64,000 nucleotides of DNA from Takakia lepidozioides (Eukaryota; Streptophyta; Takakiopsida; Takakiales; Takakiaceae), in NCBI GenBank assembly GCA_030704615.1, contig CM060731.1:55288221-55352220 (forward strand), given 5' to 3'. The notes below the pieces were generated by a model. That model saw only the letters and a list, made by a program, of their open reading frames with translations. It was not told the DNA's origin and made no database searches. Each line of letters opens with the position of its first letter. Position 1 is the stretch's first letter. A program made the translations under genes and the position numbers. This document shows positions 21,823 through 31,862 of the stretch, one piece after another.

Positions 21823-23490
21823 GTGCAGTGTCTCATGTTTTCCTGTTTGTTTGACATGGGAGCTGGGGAGGGATCGCAGGGGGGCGAAGCAACACAGTCA
21901 ACTTTGGATACTCCTGCCCGGGTGCTGCGCTCGCAAGGTGGAAGTGCATCGAGGCAGGCGAGTCCTCATTCAACACCTCAGATATCGCCTCAGAAAAGCC
22001 CACCTAGAGTTCGGAAGTCGAGGAAGCAGAAGGAGCCCATGGCTTCGCCAGTAAAACCCCTAGGGAGACTGGAAGCAGAGATATTGGGTTTGCAGTCAAT
22101 TTCAAAAAACACGGATGCGGTGGAGGCCGCTGGAGATGTGGGAGTTGGATCTGCAGAAGGGCGGCCCATTGAGCTGACAGAAGGAGAGGACGACAACGTG
22201 GTACGACTTGGCGACGATCAGAACCTGCTGGAGCTTGCGGAGGAGCAAAACCTCCAGGACATTTCCTTCTCTGCAGACTCTTATCTTTCAGGCATTTTGC
22301 TTCGTGAAGAAACATTAGAAATTCAAATTACGTGAAACAGGAAGACTTGTTGATTCCATAGTTGATCCACTGGAGTATAACGTCCTGTTCAACCATGTGG
22401 GAGAGAAGGACATTCTTTGTGATTTGTCGGGCAAGCCATGGAGGTATGGCAGGACCAGGAGTCCTGCATTCATCCCAGACGCTCATGGAAACATGTACGG
22501 ATGTTGAAGGCAGGGTCCTCGACATCACTGCAAATACAGGTGAGAACGTTAATTGAATGCGGCACCAAAATTGACACCATTTCCGTTTGTGTATGTTTGC
22601 TTGTGCGAGGAAGCGACTCATTCTTGAGTTTGGTTGTGGTTGTGTCGTATGAATTTGCAGGTGCCTGTATGTGGGCGGGAAGGATGTCGAACCGATTTGT
22701 GTTCTCATTTGAGGGGGATACGGCCTTGTACGATTACAATTTGGCGGGCCTTCAGCGTTTGCCTCCGACTGAGGATCCCAAAAACGCAGAAGATGACGTG
22801 GAAGGGGAGGAGGAAGATGAAGAGGAGGAAGTCCAGAAATTCGTTCGATGCAGGGGCGCCCGAAGCCGCTTCCCCCAATGCCTGTCTTCGAGTGAGTTGC
22901 ACCATAGTAAGTGTATTGGTTTCGGTTGTAGGGACCATGCAACCTGCCGATGATTCCCTGTTTGAATTCTCTAATGTACTTCATTCTATGTTTGTGCGTA
23001 CACTCAGCCTTGCAGAGTCGTCCGACGAGGAGAAGCTGGGAGACTTGCCCGAATCGGACCCTGTTGTAGAGGAAGAGACAGAATCGCATCGGCCATTCTT
23101 TGCCAGAAACCAGAAGCCTTTTTTCTACCAGCCTATGCAGACACGGCTGCCAGAGAAGCCATCAGCAGGGAGGATAGGCCTACTCGGTTAGAGCAATTGA
23201 CATACGGGAATGAGCAGAGAATTATAATGAGGCGTGAGGCCAAACATAGAATTGTGAAAGGCAGAGTAGGGAAGTTCGTAATAGAATCCGCGTCCGAGAG
23301 CGAGGGGGATGTTGAGGACACTTCCGCACCCAGGTGGACAGTTCCGGCTGGTGAGGATGGTATTTTTGAGGGGAGGGCTTCTCAGAGTAACAGCGGTAGC
23401 GGCAGTGCAGGTTCGGAGGCAGGTGGAAGGCAGCCATCCTTGCATGAGGCCGGGGATGCATCGGACAGTGATAGCGGATCCTCACCATAG
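21823..23490 (+). pseudogene. Methyltransferase-like gene of E1, with internal deletion
   Basis: Exon pieces parallel the E3R gene at 46541-51763. An N-terminal basic segment (SPPRVRKSRKQKEPMASPVK) is followed near 22300 directly by the CFVKKH...VDPLEYNVLFNHV block. The ParB-like exon and the motif-IV-like exon are therefore missing. Next come GKPWRYGRTRSPAFI, then METCTDVEGRVLDITANTG in another frame, an intron with GT...AG ends, and ACMWAGR...FEGD...GLQRL. Those last blocks resemble motif I and following of beta-class DNA methyltransferases. The C-terminus is acidic (RWTVPAGEDGIFEG). A stop (CFVKKH*) and a one-base shift near 22475 break the gene. The SAM-motif glycines are also altered. 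Confidence 0.6.
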
Positions 23491-23620
23491 CAAAGTCTCA
23501 TTTGGATCCTTTTGTTGTACAGTTCTGAAACACTTAATGAAAATATTGACGATTTGAAAAATCATTGTGTTCAGACTGCTTGTCCGATTCCCTACATTTC
23601 TTCCGCCAACCAAAATGTAT

Positions 23621-23626
23621 AATAAA
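23621..23626 (+). terminator. Polyadenylation signal AATAAA
   Basis: AATAAA lies about 130 bp after the stop of the methyltransferase-like gene, in AT-rich sequence. Its use is inferred from position. Confidence 0.5.
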
Positions 23627-23709
23627 AGCAGAAGAGACGCAAACTTCAGTGAAGAACCCTACAAGTAATTTATGCACACCATCGAGCCGAGAACTTGAAG
23701 CCATGAAAA

Positions 23710-24015
23710 CCCTGCCTAACATTCCTATTGGGAAATTTGGCGCCAAAATAGCCCAATGCGCGCCTTCGTTATATGGGCCTCAAAAATTCCACGGATGAAT
23801 TACTGTACCAAAATATCGCGATGGAAGCCTTCAGCACAAGGCACTTCAGCACATTCCACTTGGGTATTTCGGCGCCCAAATAGCCCGTTCTGCGCCATTA
23901 AATACCGCACTATATCACATTTTAAGAGGTAATTTCGGTGCCGAAATACCCCGGTGGATGTCTTCAAAACACCATTTTAGCACACTGCTCTTGGGAATAA
24001 TGGCGCCGAAATACC
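23710..24015. repeat. Degenerate GGCGCC palindromes near the right end of E1
   Basis: Four to five decayed copies occur, for example AAATTTGGCGCCAAAATA near 23736, TATTTCGGCGCCCAAATA near 23866, AATTTCGGTGCCGAAATA near 23933 and AATGGCGCCGAAATA near 24000. Spacing is 65-130 bp. They mirror the subterminal array at the left end. Confidence 0.75.
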
Positions 24016-24109
24016 TCATTCCGCATCCTGGACCAGGAGAAACAGACCCTATTACCGAGGTAAGAGGACATAACACCGTCAATAAAGGCAGGAAAATTCC
24101 AATTCCGCG

Positions 24110-24177
24110 GATGTCCGCTCATGAGCTCATAGGCTCATGGGCTCATGGGCTCATGCGCTCGTGAAATAGTAAACCTC
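24110..24177 (-). repeat. Right terminal inverted repeat of E1
   Basis: Five GCTCATG words in a row lead into GCTCGTGAAATAGTAAACC. This is the inverted counterpart of GGTTGCTATTTCATGAGC at the left end, with a few mismatches. Gypsy RT sequence resumes immediately outside. Confidence 0.75.
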
Positions 24178-24220
24178 TGTATAGCTGGTTTGTCCCAGGA
24201 ATCTCCTTAGACTCTTAGAT

Positions 24221-25465
24221 TTACTGGGGTGGAGAGGCTTTAATGGCCTCTGTCTTTCTGGGATCCACAAGAAGTCCCTTCTTGCACACAATGTGTCCCA
24301 GAAGCACCCCTGAGTTCACACAGAAAGTACACTTCTCTGGATTCAGGCCCAGACCTCTCATCCTGCATCTGGCCAAACATAACTCTAATTTATGCAAGTG
24401 CTCACTCTTAGAGCTGTACACACTGAAATCATCCAAGAACACCTGCATGAAATCATCCAGATACTCATGAAAAGATTCACTTATCACTCTCTGAAAGGTT
24501 GCTGGTGCATTACAAAGTCCAAAAGGCATGACTTTGTATGCATAAGCACCCCAGTCTGTGATGAAAGCTGTCTTTCCCTGGTCTTCTTCTGCCACTTGCA
24601 CTTGATTATAACCACTGAAGCCATCCATGAATGAGTACATCTCATGGCCTGCCACAGTGTCCAATACCGCTTCTGTGAATGGTAAAGGGAAAGGATCTTT
24701 CTTCGTACAAGCATTCAGCTTCTTGTAGTTCACACAAGCTCTTAGTTTCCCATTCTTCTTAGGAACTATCACAATGGGTGACAACCAAGTCGTATACTCT
24801 ATCGGGTATATAAACTTAGCCTCAGCCAACTTCTTGATCTCTTCTCCAACCTTCTGTGCATAGTTGGGATTCATTCTGTATCTTGCCTGCTTGATTGGTA
24901 CTGACCCTGGTTCCAGTTCAATCTTATGTTGACAGATTTCAGGTGGTATCCCTCTTAGATCCTCGTAGCTCCAAGCAAATACATCTCTGTATTTGATGAA
25001 CAAACTCTTAGCTTCTTCAAAGAATTCTGGCTCCAAATCAGCTCCTACCTTCACCATCCTCGGTTCCTCTTCAGTTCCCACATTCACTTCCCTCACTTGC
25101 TCATCAGCTGTGATTGTCCAACCAGTCACCACTTCATCCTGTAAACTCACAATGGCTGGTTCCTCTAGGATTTCCATTTCTCCTTCTCTTTCTTCATAGA
25201 AATGTGATGGGTAACTGCTGGTTTCCTCTTCAATTGGTGTTGCTGACACTACACCACAGCAGATACCTCTTAAACAACTTAGGCCTTCCAGCCTCATCTC
25301 TGCAACCTGCTCCCACTCTGGGTGTGCAGCGAACAGAGTAGCTTCCTGCTCCTCATCCAGTCCTCCTCTCCAGTCATACTCTCTGACCCCTCGAGGTCTT
25401 CTCGTAGCAGGTAATCTACTAGATTTCTTTGTGGTAATTTGTATCTCGTGCATCCCATTATGCAC
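24221..25465 (-). pseudogene. Reverse transcriptase of the Gypsy element, 3' cut by E1
   Basis: The frame overlaps gag-protease by 172 nt, implying a frameshift or readthrough for expression. An N-terminal linker is followed by the RT core: ACVNYKKLNACTKKDPFPLP, MDGFSGYNQV, PFGLCNAPATFQR and the active site FLDDFSVYS (near residue 341, the YxDD box with F in place of Y). The frame ends at KASPPQ; the next motif, RRFLGQTSYT, is present out of frame. E1 begins within a few codons. RNase H continues at 16895. Confidence 0.9.
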
Positions 25466-27552
25466 GTTAGTAACTGAGAATTCCAGTCATGGAATACCCT
25501 GGCCTGTTTCAGCCAAGGACGTCCCAATAATAAGGAGTAAGCCTCCATGACTTCATCCATCTTCAACACAGTTACTGTGATCATAAAGATCATCTTCTGT
25601 ATCTGTATCTTAACTCCTCTTATCAATCCCAATGGTTGTACACTTCTTTGATCTGCCATTATTACTGTAAATGGGGCTGGTTTCATGTTACTTAGACCAA
25701 GCTTCTTCCTTAATTGGTCTGTCATGATATTTACTCCAGAGCCTCCATCTATCAGTACATCAGTTAGTTTTGTGCTTCCAATTCTCAATTGGATTACTGG
25801 CATATAATCATCAAAGTCCATGACTGTTTCTCGCCCTTCCGGCTTCACATTATAACTGGTCACCTTGCTGTTCAGGTCTGTGTTTCCTGTCTCCTGGGCA
25901 ATTCGATTGATTGCTTGATACAGCCTGTGTCTACAATAAGGTGCCACAGCCAATAGCTGTCCAATGGTAATCTCTGCTTTGGTCTGGCAATCCTGATTCC
26001 CTGGTTGGTAATTCCCCCTTGGATTACCCTGATAGTTGCCTCTGGAATTTCCTTGGTAATTCCCTCTTGAATTACCTCTCCCTTCCATGCCATTGTTATA
26101 ACCACCAGGCCTACCATAGTGGTCCTGATCATTGTTTCTTCTTGGCTGGGGCTGCACCTGATGCACCCTTACTTGCCTAGGTTCTCTTGCAGCTGTCCTT
26201 CTGTTGTAGTAACAATTCTCAGTAGAATGGTTATCCATCTTACAGATAGTACAGTGTTTCTCCTTCATGTGGCATTCAGTGGTGGTATGGCCTTCATTCT
26301 GGCACTTTGCACACCAAACACCCTTCCTCCAATGTGTTGCAGCCTCTGTGGCATACTTCTTCAAGATTTCTTCTAATCTTTTCTCATAGTTATCCCTCTT
26401 CAACTTCTCCTTTCTCTTACTCTTCTTTTTCAGTTCTTGCTCTTCTTCTTCATCTGACTCATCCTCAGAGTCCTCATCATCCCTTTTCTCTCTCCTGAGC
26501 ATTCCCAATTGCTCAATTCTGTTTGCTGTTTCAAATGCCTCCTCCACTGTATTATGGGGTAACATATCCACTTTCTTCTGCAACTCTGGTCTTAGTCCAC
26601 TCACAAACCAAGTCTTCTGTAAACCTGGTGCTGGTACAGCAGCCAGCTTTTTCATCATCAATTCCATCTTTTCCATATACTCCTCAACAGTTTCATGCTT
26701 CTTTTGCTTTAACTGTTGTAAACTTCCATACACTTCATCCTCAGTTTTACTGGTCCTGAACCTATTTCGGAATGCTGTACTCAAGCCATTCCAGGTTAGG
26801 AAATGATTATCAGGGAATCTTGCATACCATTCACTGGCTTTCTTTATAAGTGAACACGGAAACAGTCTCATCTTGGCATCATCGCCATTCTCATTGTTCA
26901 CTATACACATGTGCTCAAATTGGCTAATGTGTACATCGGGATCCCCTTTTCTTGAATATATTGGAAAAGGTGGTTTTGCTCGCGTTGGTTGTAACGCCAT
27001 CTGTGGCCCTACCTTCTGCCCACTGACAGGTGCTGGCACCCTTGCTGGTGCTGGTCCTTCAGGACTTGTTGTAGTTGTGGTGGATCTTCCACCAAGTGGT
27101 GGCCCCTGAGCACTCCCTGCTACGGGCCCCACGATATTCACAGTATTCCCAGCTCCAGTTGCATTACTTCCCACACTCCCTGTCCCCCCAGAGCCAGATC
27201 CAGGCAGCCCGCCTGATCCCCCTGAGCTGACACCTTCGTTGGCCTGTGATCCAAGTGCTCCACTTGATCCAGGTCCAACGGGTTGGGATGTCCTGGTTGT
27301 AGTCTCAACCTCAGCTATTGGGTCTACTTCTTCATACTCTTCCTCTTCCAATTTCTTCTCTCTATTATCATCCTCCAAGTTCTGCCCTTGGGTTTCTTCT
27401 TCACTCATGTAACTCAACTGTAATGGTGTTGGAGAGTCTGAACTCTCCGTTGGCTCTGCCACATCCTCTCCTCCTTCTTCACCTTCCACTTCAGAAACTG
27501 GAGTTCCTGCTTTTGGTGTTCCATGCCAACTCTTATCAAAGATTTCTGTCAA
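25294..27552 (-). CDS. Gag-protease polyprotein of the Tat/Athila-like element
   Basis: The Gag core has YSRKGDPDVHISQFEHMC and the SEWYARFPDNHFLTWNGL region typical of plant Gypsy Gag (about residues 200-320). An acidic coiled stretch (DEDSEDESDEEEEQELKKKS) follows. Two CCHC zinc knuckles, CAKCQNEGHTTTEC and CTICKMDNHSTENC, lie near 412-447, then a GNYQGN repeat linker. The aspartic protease motif IDGGSGVNIM is near 601. DGGSG instead of DTGAS is usual in the Tat/Athila branch. The N-terminal ~190 residues are low-complexity Gly/Ser/Glu. The first codon of the open frame is TTG, overlapping the stop of the preceding ORF, so the true start may lie upstream with a shift. Confidence 0.85.
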   Translation of the reverse strand: MTEIFDKSWHGTPKAGTPVSEVEGEEGGEDVAEPTESSDSPTPLQLSYMSEEETQGQNLEDDNREKKLEEEEYEEVDPIAEVETTTRTSQPVGPGSSGALGSQANEGVSSGGSGGLPGSGSGGTGSVGSNATGAGNTVNIVGPVAGSAQGPPLGGRSTTTTTSPEGPAPARVPAPVSGQKVGPQMALQPTRAKPPFPIYSRKGDPDVHISQFEHMCIVNNENGDDAKMRLFPCSLIKKASEWYARFPDNHFLTWNGLSTAFRNRFRTSKTEDEVYGSLQQLKQKKHETVEEYMEKMELMMKKLAAVPAPGLQKTWFVSGLRPELQKKVDMLPHNTVEEAFETANRIEQLGMLRREKRDDEDSEDESDEEEEQELKKKSKRKEKLKRDNYEKRLEEILKKYATEAATHWRKGVWCAKCQNEGHTTTECHMKEKHCTICKMDNHSTENCYYNRRTAAREPRQVRVHQVQPQPRRNNDQDHYGRPGGYNNGMEGRGNSRGNYQGNSRGNYQGNPRGNYQPGNQDCQTKAEITIGQLLAVAPYCRHRLYQAINRIAQETGNTDLNSKVTSYNVKPEGRETVMDFDDYMPVIQLRIGSTKLTDVLIDGGSGVNIMTDQLRKKLGLSNMKPAPFTVIMADQRSVQPLGLIRGVKIQIQKMIFMITVTVLKMDEVMEAYSLLLGRPWLKQARVFHDWNSQLLTCIMGCTRYKLPQRNLVDYLLREDLEGSESMTGEEDWMRSRKLLCSLHTQSGSRLQR

Positions 27553-27830
27553 TCTTTTATCCAGGGATGTACCTCAGATCTTTCACCTCGTGATTGATCT
27601 TCTTCCCGTACCAATTCCCTTAATCTTTCTTGCAAAGAAAAAGAAGGAGTGGTATCCAACTCTAGTTCTTCCGGTATGGGTGATGTACTCTCTGATCTTA
27701 ATGGTGTGAGAGGTCCAGATGATTCCCCTATGTCTATTCCTCTCTCCCAAATATATGGATAATTAGCTTTCAGATAGCTTTCTCTTTTTGCTGAATATCT
27801 CTGGCGTCTAGCTTCTCTTTCATCACTCAT
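27549..27830 (-). CDS. Small ORF at the start of gag (93 aa)
   Basis: A highly charged peptide (MSDEREARRQRYSAKRESYL) ends 4 nt inside the gag frame. It is most likely the true N-terminus of Gag, with a one-base shift, or a short leader ORF coupled to gag by the overlap. No domain is recognised. Confidence 0.5.
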   Translation of the reverse strand: MSDEREARRQRYSAKRESYLKANYPYIWERGIDIGESSGPLTPLRSESTSPIPEELELDTTPSFSLQERLRELVREEDQSRGERSEVHPWIKD

Positions 27831-27851
27831 GTCCCATGTCTTTCATTTCTT

Positions 27852-28331
27852 TTAATGTGGCAATAACCAAAACTCTCTTCTGTAATATCTCTCGTATATG
27901 CCTGGGTTTCTTTCAAGCTTCAATGCACCCTTGGCTATACTAGAAGTCTCTGTTACCATATAACCATATGGCAAACAAGTCTGGAAAGCTGTTCTTGGTG
28001 TGAGTTTGATCCATAGAATATCCTTTGGAATCCAATTCTTTACCAGTACAAGCTCTTCATGCATATGAGTATAAACATTCACCTTTCTTTCCTCCCAGCC
28101 TTCAAACTCTACTCGCTTAATGGATAGCAATGCTATCACATAAACCAGTGTTGGTAACCAACGTGCTCTTCCTCTACAGGCCACCTGATAAATCTTTATC
28201 ACTCCTTTCTCCATTGTAGTGTGAAAAGAAGGGGCGTGAATCCCCTTCTGTATAATTCTAATTGTGCTTCCCTCCATCCTGAGCGGAGCAAAAGAAAGGA
28301 ACGTTCTTCTAATCTGTCCAACTGTCGTCAC
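27852..28331 (-). CDS. Leader ORF upstream of gag (159 aa), unknown
   Basis: A basic protein with aromatic-rich C-terminus (YERYYRREFWLLPH) lies 21 nt upstream of the next ORF, in the place where Ogre/Tat elements carry an extra ORF. I recognise no conserved domain, so the assignment rests on position only. Confidence 0.4.
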   Translation of the reverse strand: MTTVGQIRRTFLSFAPLRMEGSTIRIIQKGIHAPSFHTTMEKGVIKIYQVACRGRARWLPTLVYVIALLSIKRVEFEGWEERKVNVYTHMHEELVLVKNWIPKDILWIKLTPRTAFQTCLPYGYMVTETSSIAKGALKLERNPGIYERYYRREFWLLPH

Positions 28332-29699
28332 TTGGCTGTGGGTTTCCCTCAGCTCCTTCGTGATCAGAGTTCAAACAATCCTCATCCACGCCGCAGCGGA
28401 AGAGAAGACATGGATGGGGAGTCAAATTGTTGTTCACTCTTGGTTCTACCTTTTACACAACATCCTCTACCTGCAGGTACAACACCAACTATGCTGCCAC
28501 GATGTATTCAGTGATGCAATCAGCCCTATGTCAGTGATGAAACACTGCTCTTGTGGGCAGTTCCCTTGGTCAGCAACACTTCGGAAGCCCCTTTTTGTAA
28601 TGAGATCACGGTCTAGGTGGATGGGCAGCTCAGATCTGCCATGAACTGCAGGCCCACTAGTTTGATCATTCAGGGTTCATGTCTTCTTGACCTTGCCTCT
28701 CCATTTGTCCATCCCTCATCAACCCTTTCTCCCTTTTCACTTTTTCTTTCTCTCACACTCTTTTTCTTTCGTGTGTGGATTCCTCACTTTTTCCACAACA
28801 GCATGGCTATGATGCAATGCAATGCACATCCAGCCAGGCAACCAGTGCATCCATCATTGAAGTCAACCTTGGTCACACAAGACATGATCTGCCCCTCTGT
28901 CAGTCTTTCTCTCTCTCTCTCTCTCTCTCCAGTGACTGGTCCTTGCACTATCTTTCCCCAAGTGGATCCTATTTGGCCAAGGTGCTTCACAACCCTTCTA
29001 CAGATCTCAAATCACACACCCTGACAGCTCTTTTTTCTCCTCAACTGCAAACATCAGTCATTCACATGTTGAGAACACTTCTAGAAATCAGATCCAAACC
29101 CCAAAACAGTATTGACTTTTCTTCCCCATCCACGTCATCCCTTCTCAGCTCTTCAAATCCGTTTCTGACTGACCATCCCTGTTTTCCTCTATCCACCAAG
29201 CTAGTTCTACACTGGCTCCACTGTTTTAACATCCAGGGCTGCCTTGTTTTGCTGGCTGAAGACACTGAAAATAAAGAAAAGGAACACAACAACAGCAACC
29301 ATTCTGACCCTGAGGTGAGATATCCTTGTCCCCTCTCATTTTCCTAATGACAGTGTAACAACAGGTGCATCCATCTCCACCCTATCCTGGTTTGAATTCC
29401 AGTGTCTTCATTCCATTTTCAAAGGCCTTTTCTACTCCTCACATTTCTGTCCCCTTCAGCAGATACAAGAGACAGTTCCAAAAACTTCACAAAGTCATTC
29501 CTAAGTGCCCAAAAGAGAAGCCAACACTCTTAGAACTTATCTGTTTTTATACTCGTGTGAAGCGGTGGTTCTGCCTGCCAAGCTGGCACCTCACCATCGC
29601 TGTCATCAGCCATATTCAACGCTTCTCCTCATCTTGATTCCAGTTCTCATCATGTCATGAGGGCTTGCTTCATCAGCTGGCAACATCCTTGTGCTTGCC
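28332..29699. other. Unassigned stretch upstream of the Gypsy leader ORF
   Basis: Several ORFs up to about 190 codons occur on +, but they are Ser/Leu/Pro-rich and show no domain. A TC microsatellite lies at 28907-28930. The expected 5' LTR (ending TGTCGAGCGG on +) is not present. Confidence 0.5.
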
Positions 29700-30285
29700 A
29701 ACCTCTACCCTATCCTTCTACATGTGTACTTCTGCCCTAAGGATTGATGTGCTCCTACAGCTCTAAGACAGAAGGCAACTACAAGTCTTAATTACAGATA
29801 ACCTGAGTCGCATCCACCAGCCTGCACTTCTCATTCCCCAACAGCTGTTGCTGCGCTCCATCTCCTCATAACTGTACTCTTCAAGACAATGGCGGCAGCG
29901 GTAGTGCACCGCTCTTAGCACCTGCTCAGCTTTCAAAATTGATTATTACCACGCAGAAAGAGGCACCGCTTCTCCTTGCACAAAATGCCAAGCAGATCCC
30001 TTAACGTCGCGCTTTAAGGCAAGCTGATTCACATGGCGCAGGTGTAAGTTCCCAAGCCAGCCTGCCTGACAACACTACGGCAGCAGCTGTGAAGAGTTGC
30101 CCGTCGTCTTCCTCCTCGTTTTCCTCAGCTCGAGTTTCTAGGTTAAACATACGCGACGAAAATCATTCATTCCAAGGATGAAAAATGCGCATGTTATGAC
30201 TTAGCCATATTTTGTCCTGGCAGAGCAAGAGCATAGTGTTCCCATGGAATTACCTGTAGGCCTGGGTAATTCCCTCCCGACATTA
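29700..30285 (-). repeat. LTR-like segment related to the LTR at 62026-62572
   Basis: Reading the minus strand, AATTCCATGGGAACACTATGC, TGGCTAAGTCAT, GTTTAACCTAGAAAC, GAGGAAAACGAGGAGGAAG and AGCGGTGC follow in the same order as in 62120-62510 on +. Identity is moderate, so this is another subfamily. The segment ends where E2 begins at 30286, near its ...GACATTA terminus. Confidence 0.65.
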
Positions 30286-31575
30286 GGGGGCTGCTATTTC
30301 ATGAGCCATGAGCCATGAGCGGCATGAGCCATGAGCAGAGTCGTAAGTGTGGAAAAAAACATGAGCAGCACTATTTTCCAGAAATGAGTGTCCGCGGGAA
30401 TAGGGTTTAGGGTGCCACGGTCATAGGGGGAGAAGGACCTCCCGATGAAGGAGGTTCGGCAATGTTATTTAGAATTATATATTGAAAGGCAATGTTTCGC
30501 GAATGGTAGGGTGGTACTGCTCTGTACAATGGGGGCCCATTTCAGCCTACCAGCCATTTGCAAAATTCACCCACACTCCCAATCCCAAACGAAATGAGCA
30601 ATGACGCATTCTCGGAACGATGGACACAGAATAGAATAAAAAGAGGGCACAATGAGGTTTTTATTGATCCACATGAATTGCATTTGAAGCACGTCTACTG
30701 TGCTGATTGTGCCCTCAAATTTTGAGCCCTGTACCTACTGAATACAAGTCACGTTGTCAATGGGACTTCGACTGCTCTCAGAACTAGCTCATGAGTCCTG
30801 GGGCTCCTCCATGTAAAGTCGATTGCAGCCGTTGTACCGCCCCTAGTGATGTTCACCACAATGTCCTGCCCTTCAATCATACCACCATCGAATATGGAAA
30901 TCTTCACGTTTTCGTCGTCCACACCAATGCGAATGTCCCCATACAATGGAGAAGAGGAGCGCACTCCTCGAGGAGAATAGGTCTCTCCGATGGAGTCCAC
31001 CCACGTCCAGTGGCAGCAGTTCCACCGCAACAGCATAGCAGTGCGCCTTCTTCTGCATGGGTGACCGTCGTAGCTGGGAAAATCGGAATCGAGGATGCGC
31101 AGGAGCCACGGACTCCTCAAACCAAGATCGTCACCCCGCTCGAAGGCGTAGTGGCCTACGATATACTCAAAAGCCACCAATGTTTCCACAATCGAACCAG
31201 TATCTTCTGTGTAATCTGTGTACCAGATAACAATGTCTCCCGATGTGGCCGAATACTTTGCATAATCGATGCCTCCAAAGGGGCAGTCGTCCCGGTTCCG
31301 GAAGCACGGCATCCTTGCAAAGGAGGACCTGAGGACGACTTGGATGCCGATGACCTTGCGGACAGCTACGAAGCCCTTAGATTTTGGAAATGATACGAAG
31401 CGGAAGAGCAGTCCGGCCTCCAATAATGGAGCATCTGGGTCACACGTACCCACCGATGGAGGTGGAACGTGTTCATCACGCCAGCGGTGGATGAAGCCAT
31501 ATATCTTTCTCATCAACAAGTTATAGTTTGAGATCTGCCACCGAAGTCCATCCCCCCGGATGGAAATTCGGCGCC
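30286..31575 (-). mobile_element. E2: relative of E1/E3, partial
   Basis: The left end GGGGGCTGCTATTTCATGAGC-type terminus matches the left end of E1 and is followed by CATGAGC clusters (30297-30345). The only gene is the unknown-family protein on -. The right end is the GGCGCC palindrome shared with E3L. No transposase or methyltransferase sequence is present. Confidence 0.6.
30749..31312 (-). CDS. E-family unknown protein (RWNCCxWT family), E2 copy
   Basis: This gene encodes 187 aa from the ATG at 31312-31310. The frame is open up to 31579, but residues before MPCFRNRDDCPFGGID have no match in relatives and start by translating the GGCGCC palindrome. Shared blocks with the E3L copy are SGDIVIW, SPWLLRILDSDFPS, LLRWNCCHWT, GDIRI, FDGGMIEGQDIVV and LVLRAVEVP. 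Function is unknown. A Cys/His/Asp-containing N-terminus (MPCxRNxxDCPxxGxDYA) is common to E2 and E3 and could bind metal. The frame is intact. It is transcribed divergently from the E3L copy across the palindrome at 31575. Confidence 0.75.
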   Translation of the reverse strand: MPCFRNRDDCPFGGIDYAKYSATSGDIVIWYTDYTEDTGSIVETLVAFEYIVGHYAFERGDDLGLRSPWLLRILDSDFPSYDGHPCRRRRTAMLLRWNCCHWTWVDSIGETYSPRGVRSSSPLYGDIRIGVDDENVKISIFDGGMIEGQDIVVNITRGGTTAAIDFTWRSPRTHELVLRAVEVPLTT

Positions 31576-31625
31576 GCATTTACATCGAAGAGGGGATGGA
31601 CTTCGTCGTGTCCAGTGGCTATCGG
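31530..31625. repeat. Head-to-head junction of E2 and E3L at a GGCGCC palindrome
   Basis: CGAAGTCCATCCCC to the left mirrors GGGGATGGACTTCG to the right around the core GGCGCC near 31574. The left arm is E1-type (AAATTC) and the right arm E3-type (GCATTT). E3R ends at the same core at 53717, so this core marks an element end. Confidence 0.7.
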
Positions 31626-31862
31626 CCCACCTGGCAGTGACTGCCCATAGTTTGCATGGCAGGGTAGGAAACTGAAACGGCTACATTCATGCAGCAGCCA
31701 ATCTTCATCGGTCCAGGATCCTGTAGGGGGGAAATTTAAATGTGCCCTGGAGTGTTTGTGAGGAATTGCAGCGTTAGCTTGAACTTTTTCCAGCCACCGC
31801 GCTGCTCCTCCTCCATCCGGGAGCTGCTGTCATTGAGCGTACTCCGCTACTCTTTTTCAAGG

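Larger units (their letters stand above)
16908..24177 (+). mobile_element. E1: TIR DNA transposon with palindrome arrays, internally deleted
   Basis: The element interrupts the RT/RNase H junction of the Gypsy element. Its ends are inverted: the left reads GGTTGCTATTTCATGAGC and the right, on the minus strand, GGTTTACTATTTCACGAGC. Both are followed by clusters of CATGAGC. Inside are a 183-aa unknown-family gene (+), a transposase C-terminal remnant with a SWIM finger (-), a palindrome array, a deleted methyltransferase gene (+) and degenerate palindromes near the right end. I cannot define a clean target duplication. The missing transposase core makes it non-autonomous. Confidence 0.75.
9333..28331 (-). 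mobile_element. Large Tat/Athila-type Ty3/Gypsy retrotransposon, split by transposon E1
   Basis: In transcription order it holds a leader ORF (28331-27852), a small ORF (27830-27549), gag-protease (27552-25294), RT (25465-24221), then a 7.3-kb insertion (E1). RNase H-integrase (16895-15300), about 4.8 kb of extra open frame (15299-10458) and the 3' LTR follow. The protease motif DGGSG and RT motif FLDDFSVYS are typical of the Ogre/Tat/Athila branch. Extra ORFs after integrase recall the env-like position of Athila. Several in-frame stops show it is inactive. The 5' boundary is uncertain. Confidence 0.8.

Noticed and set aside
27318-27593. Plus-strand Leu/Pro-rich ORFs opposite gag
   Set aside because: They are antisense shadows of the Glu/Ser-rich start of the gag frame.
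28775-29347. 190-codon plus-strand ORF rich in Ser, Leu and Phe
   Set aside because: It spans a TC microsatellite, shows no domain and has no support from any second copy in the window.
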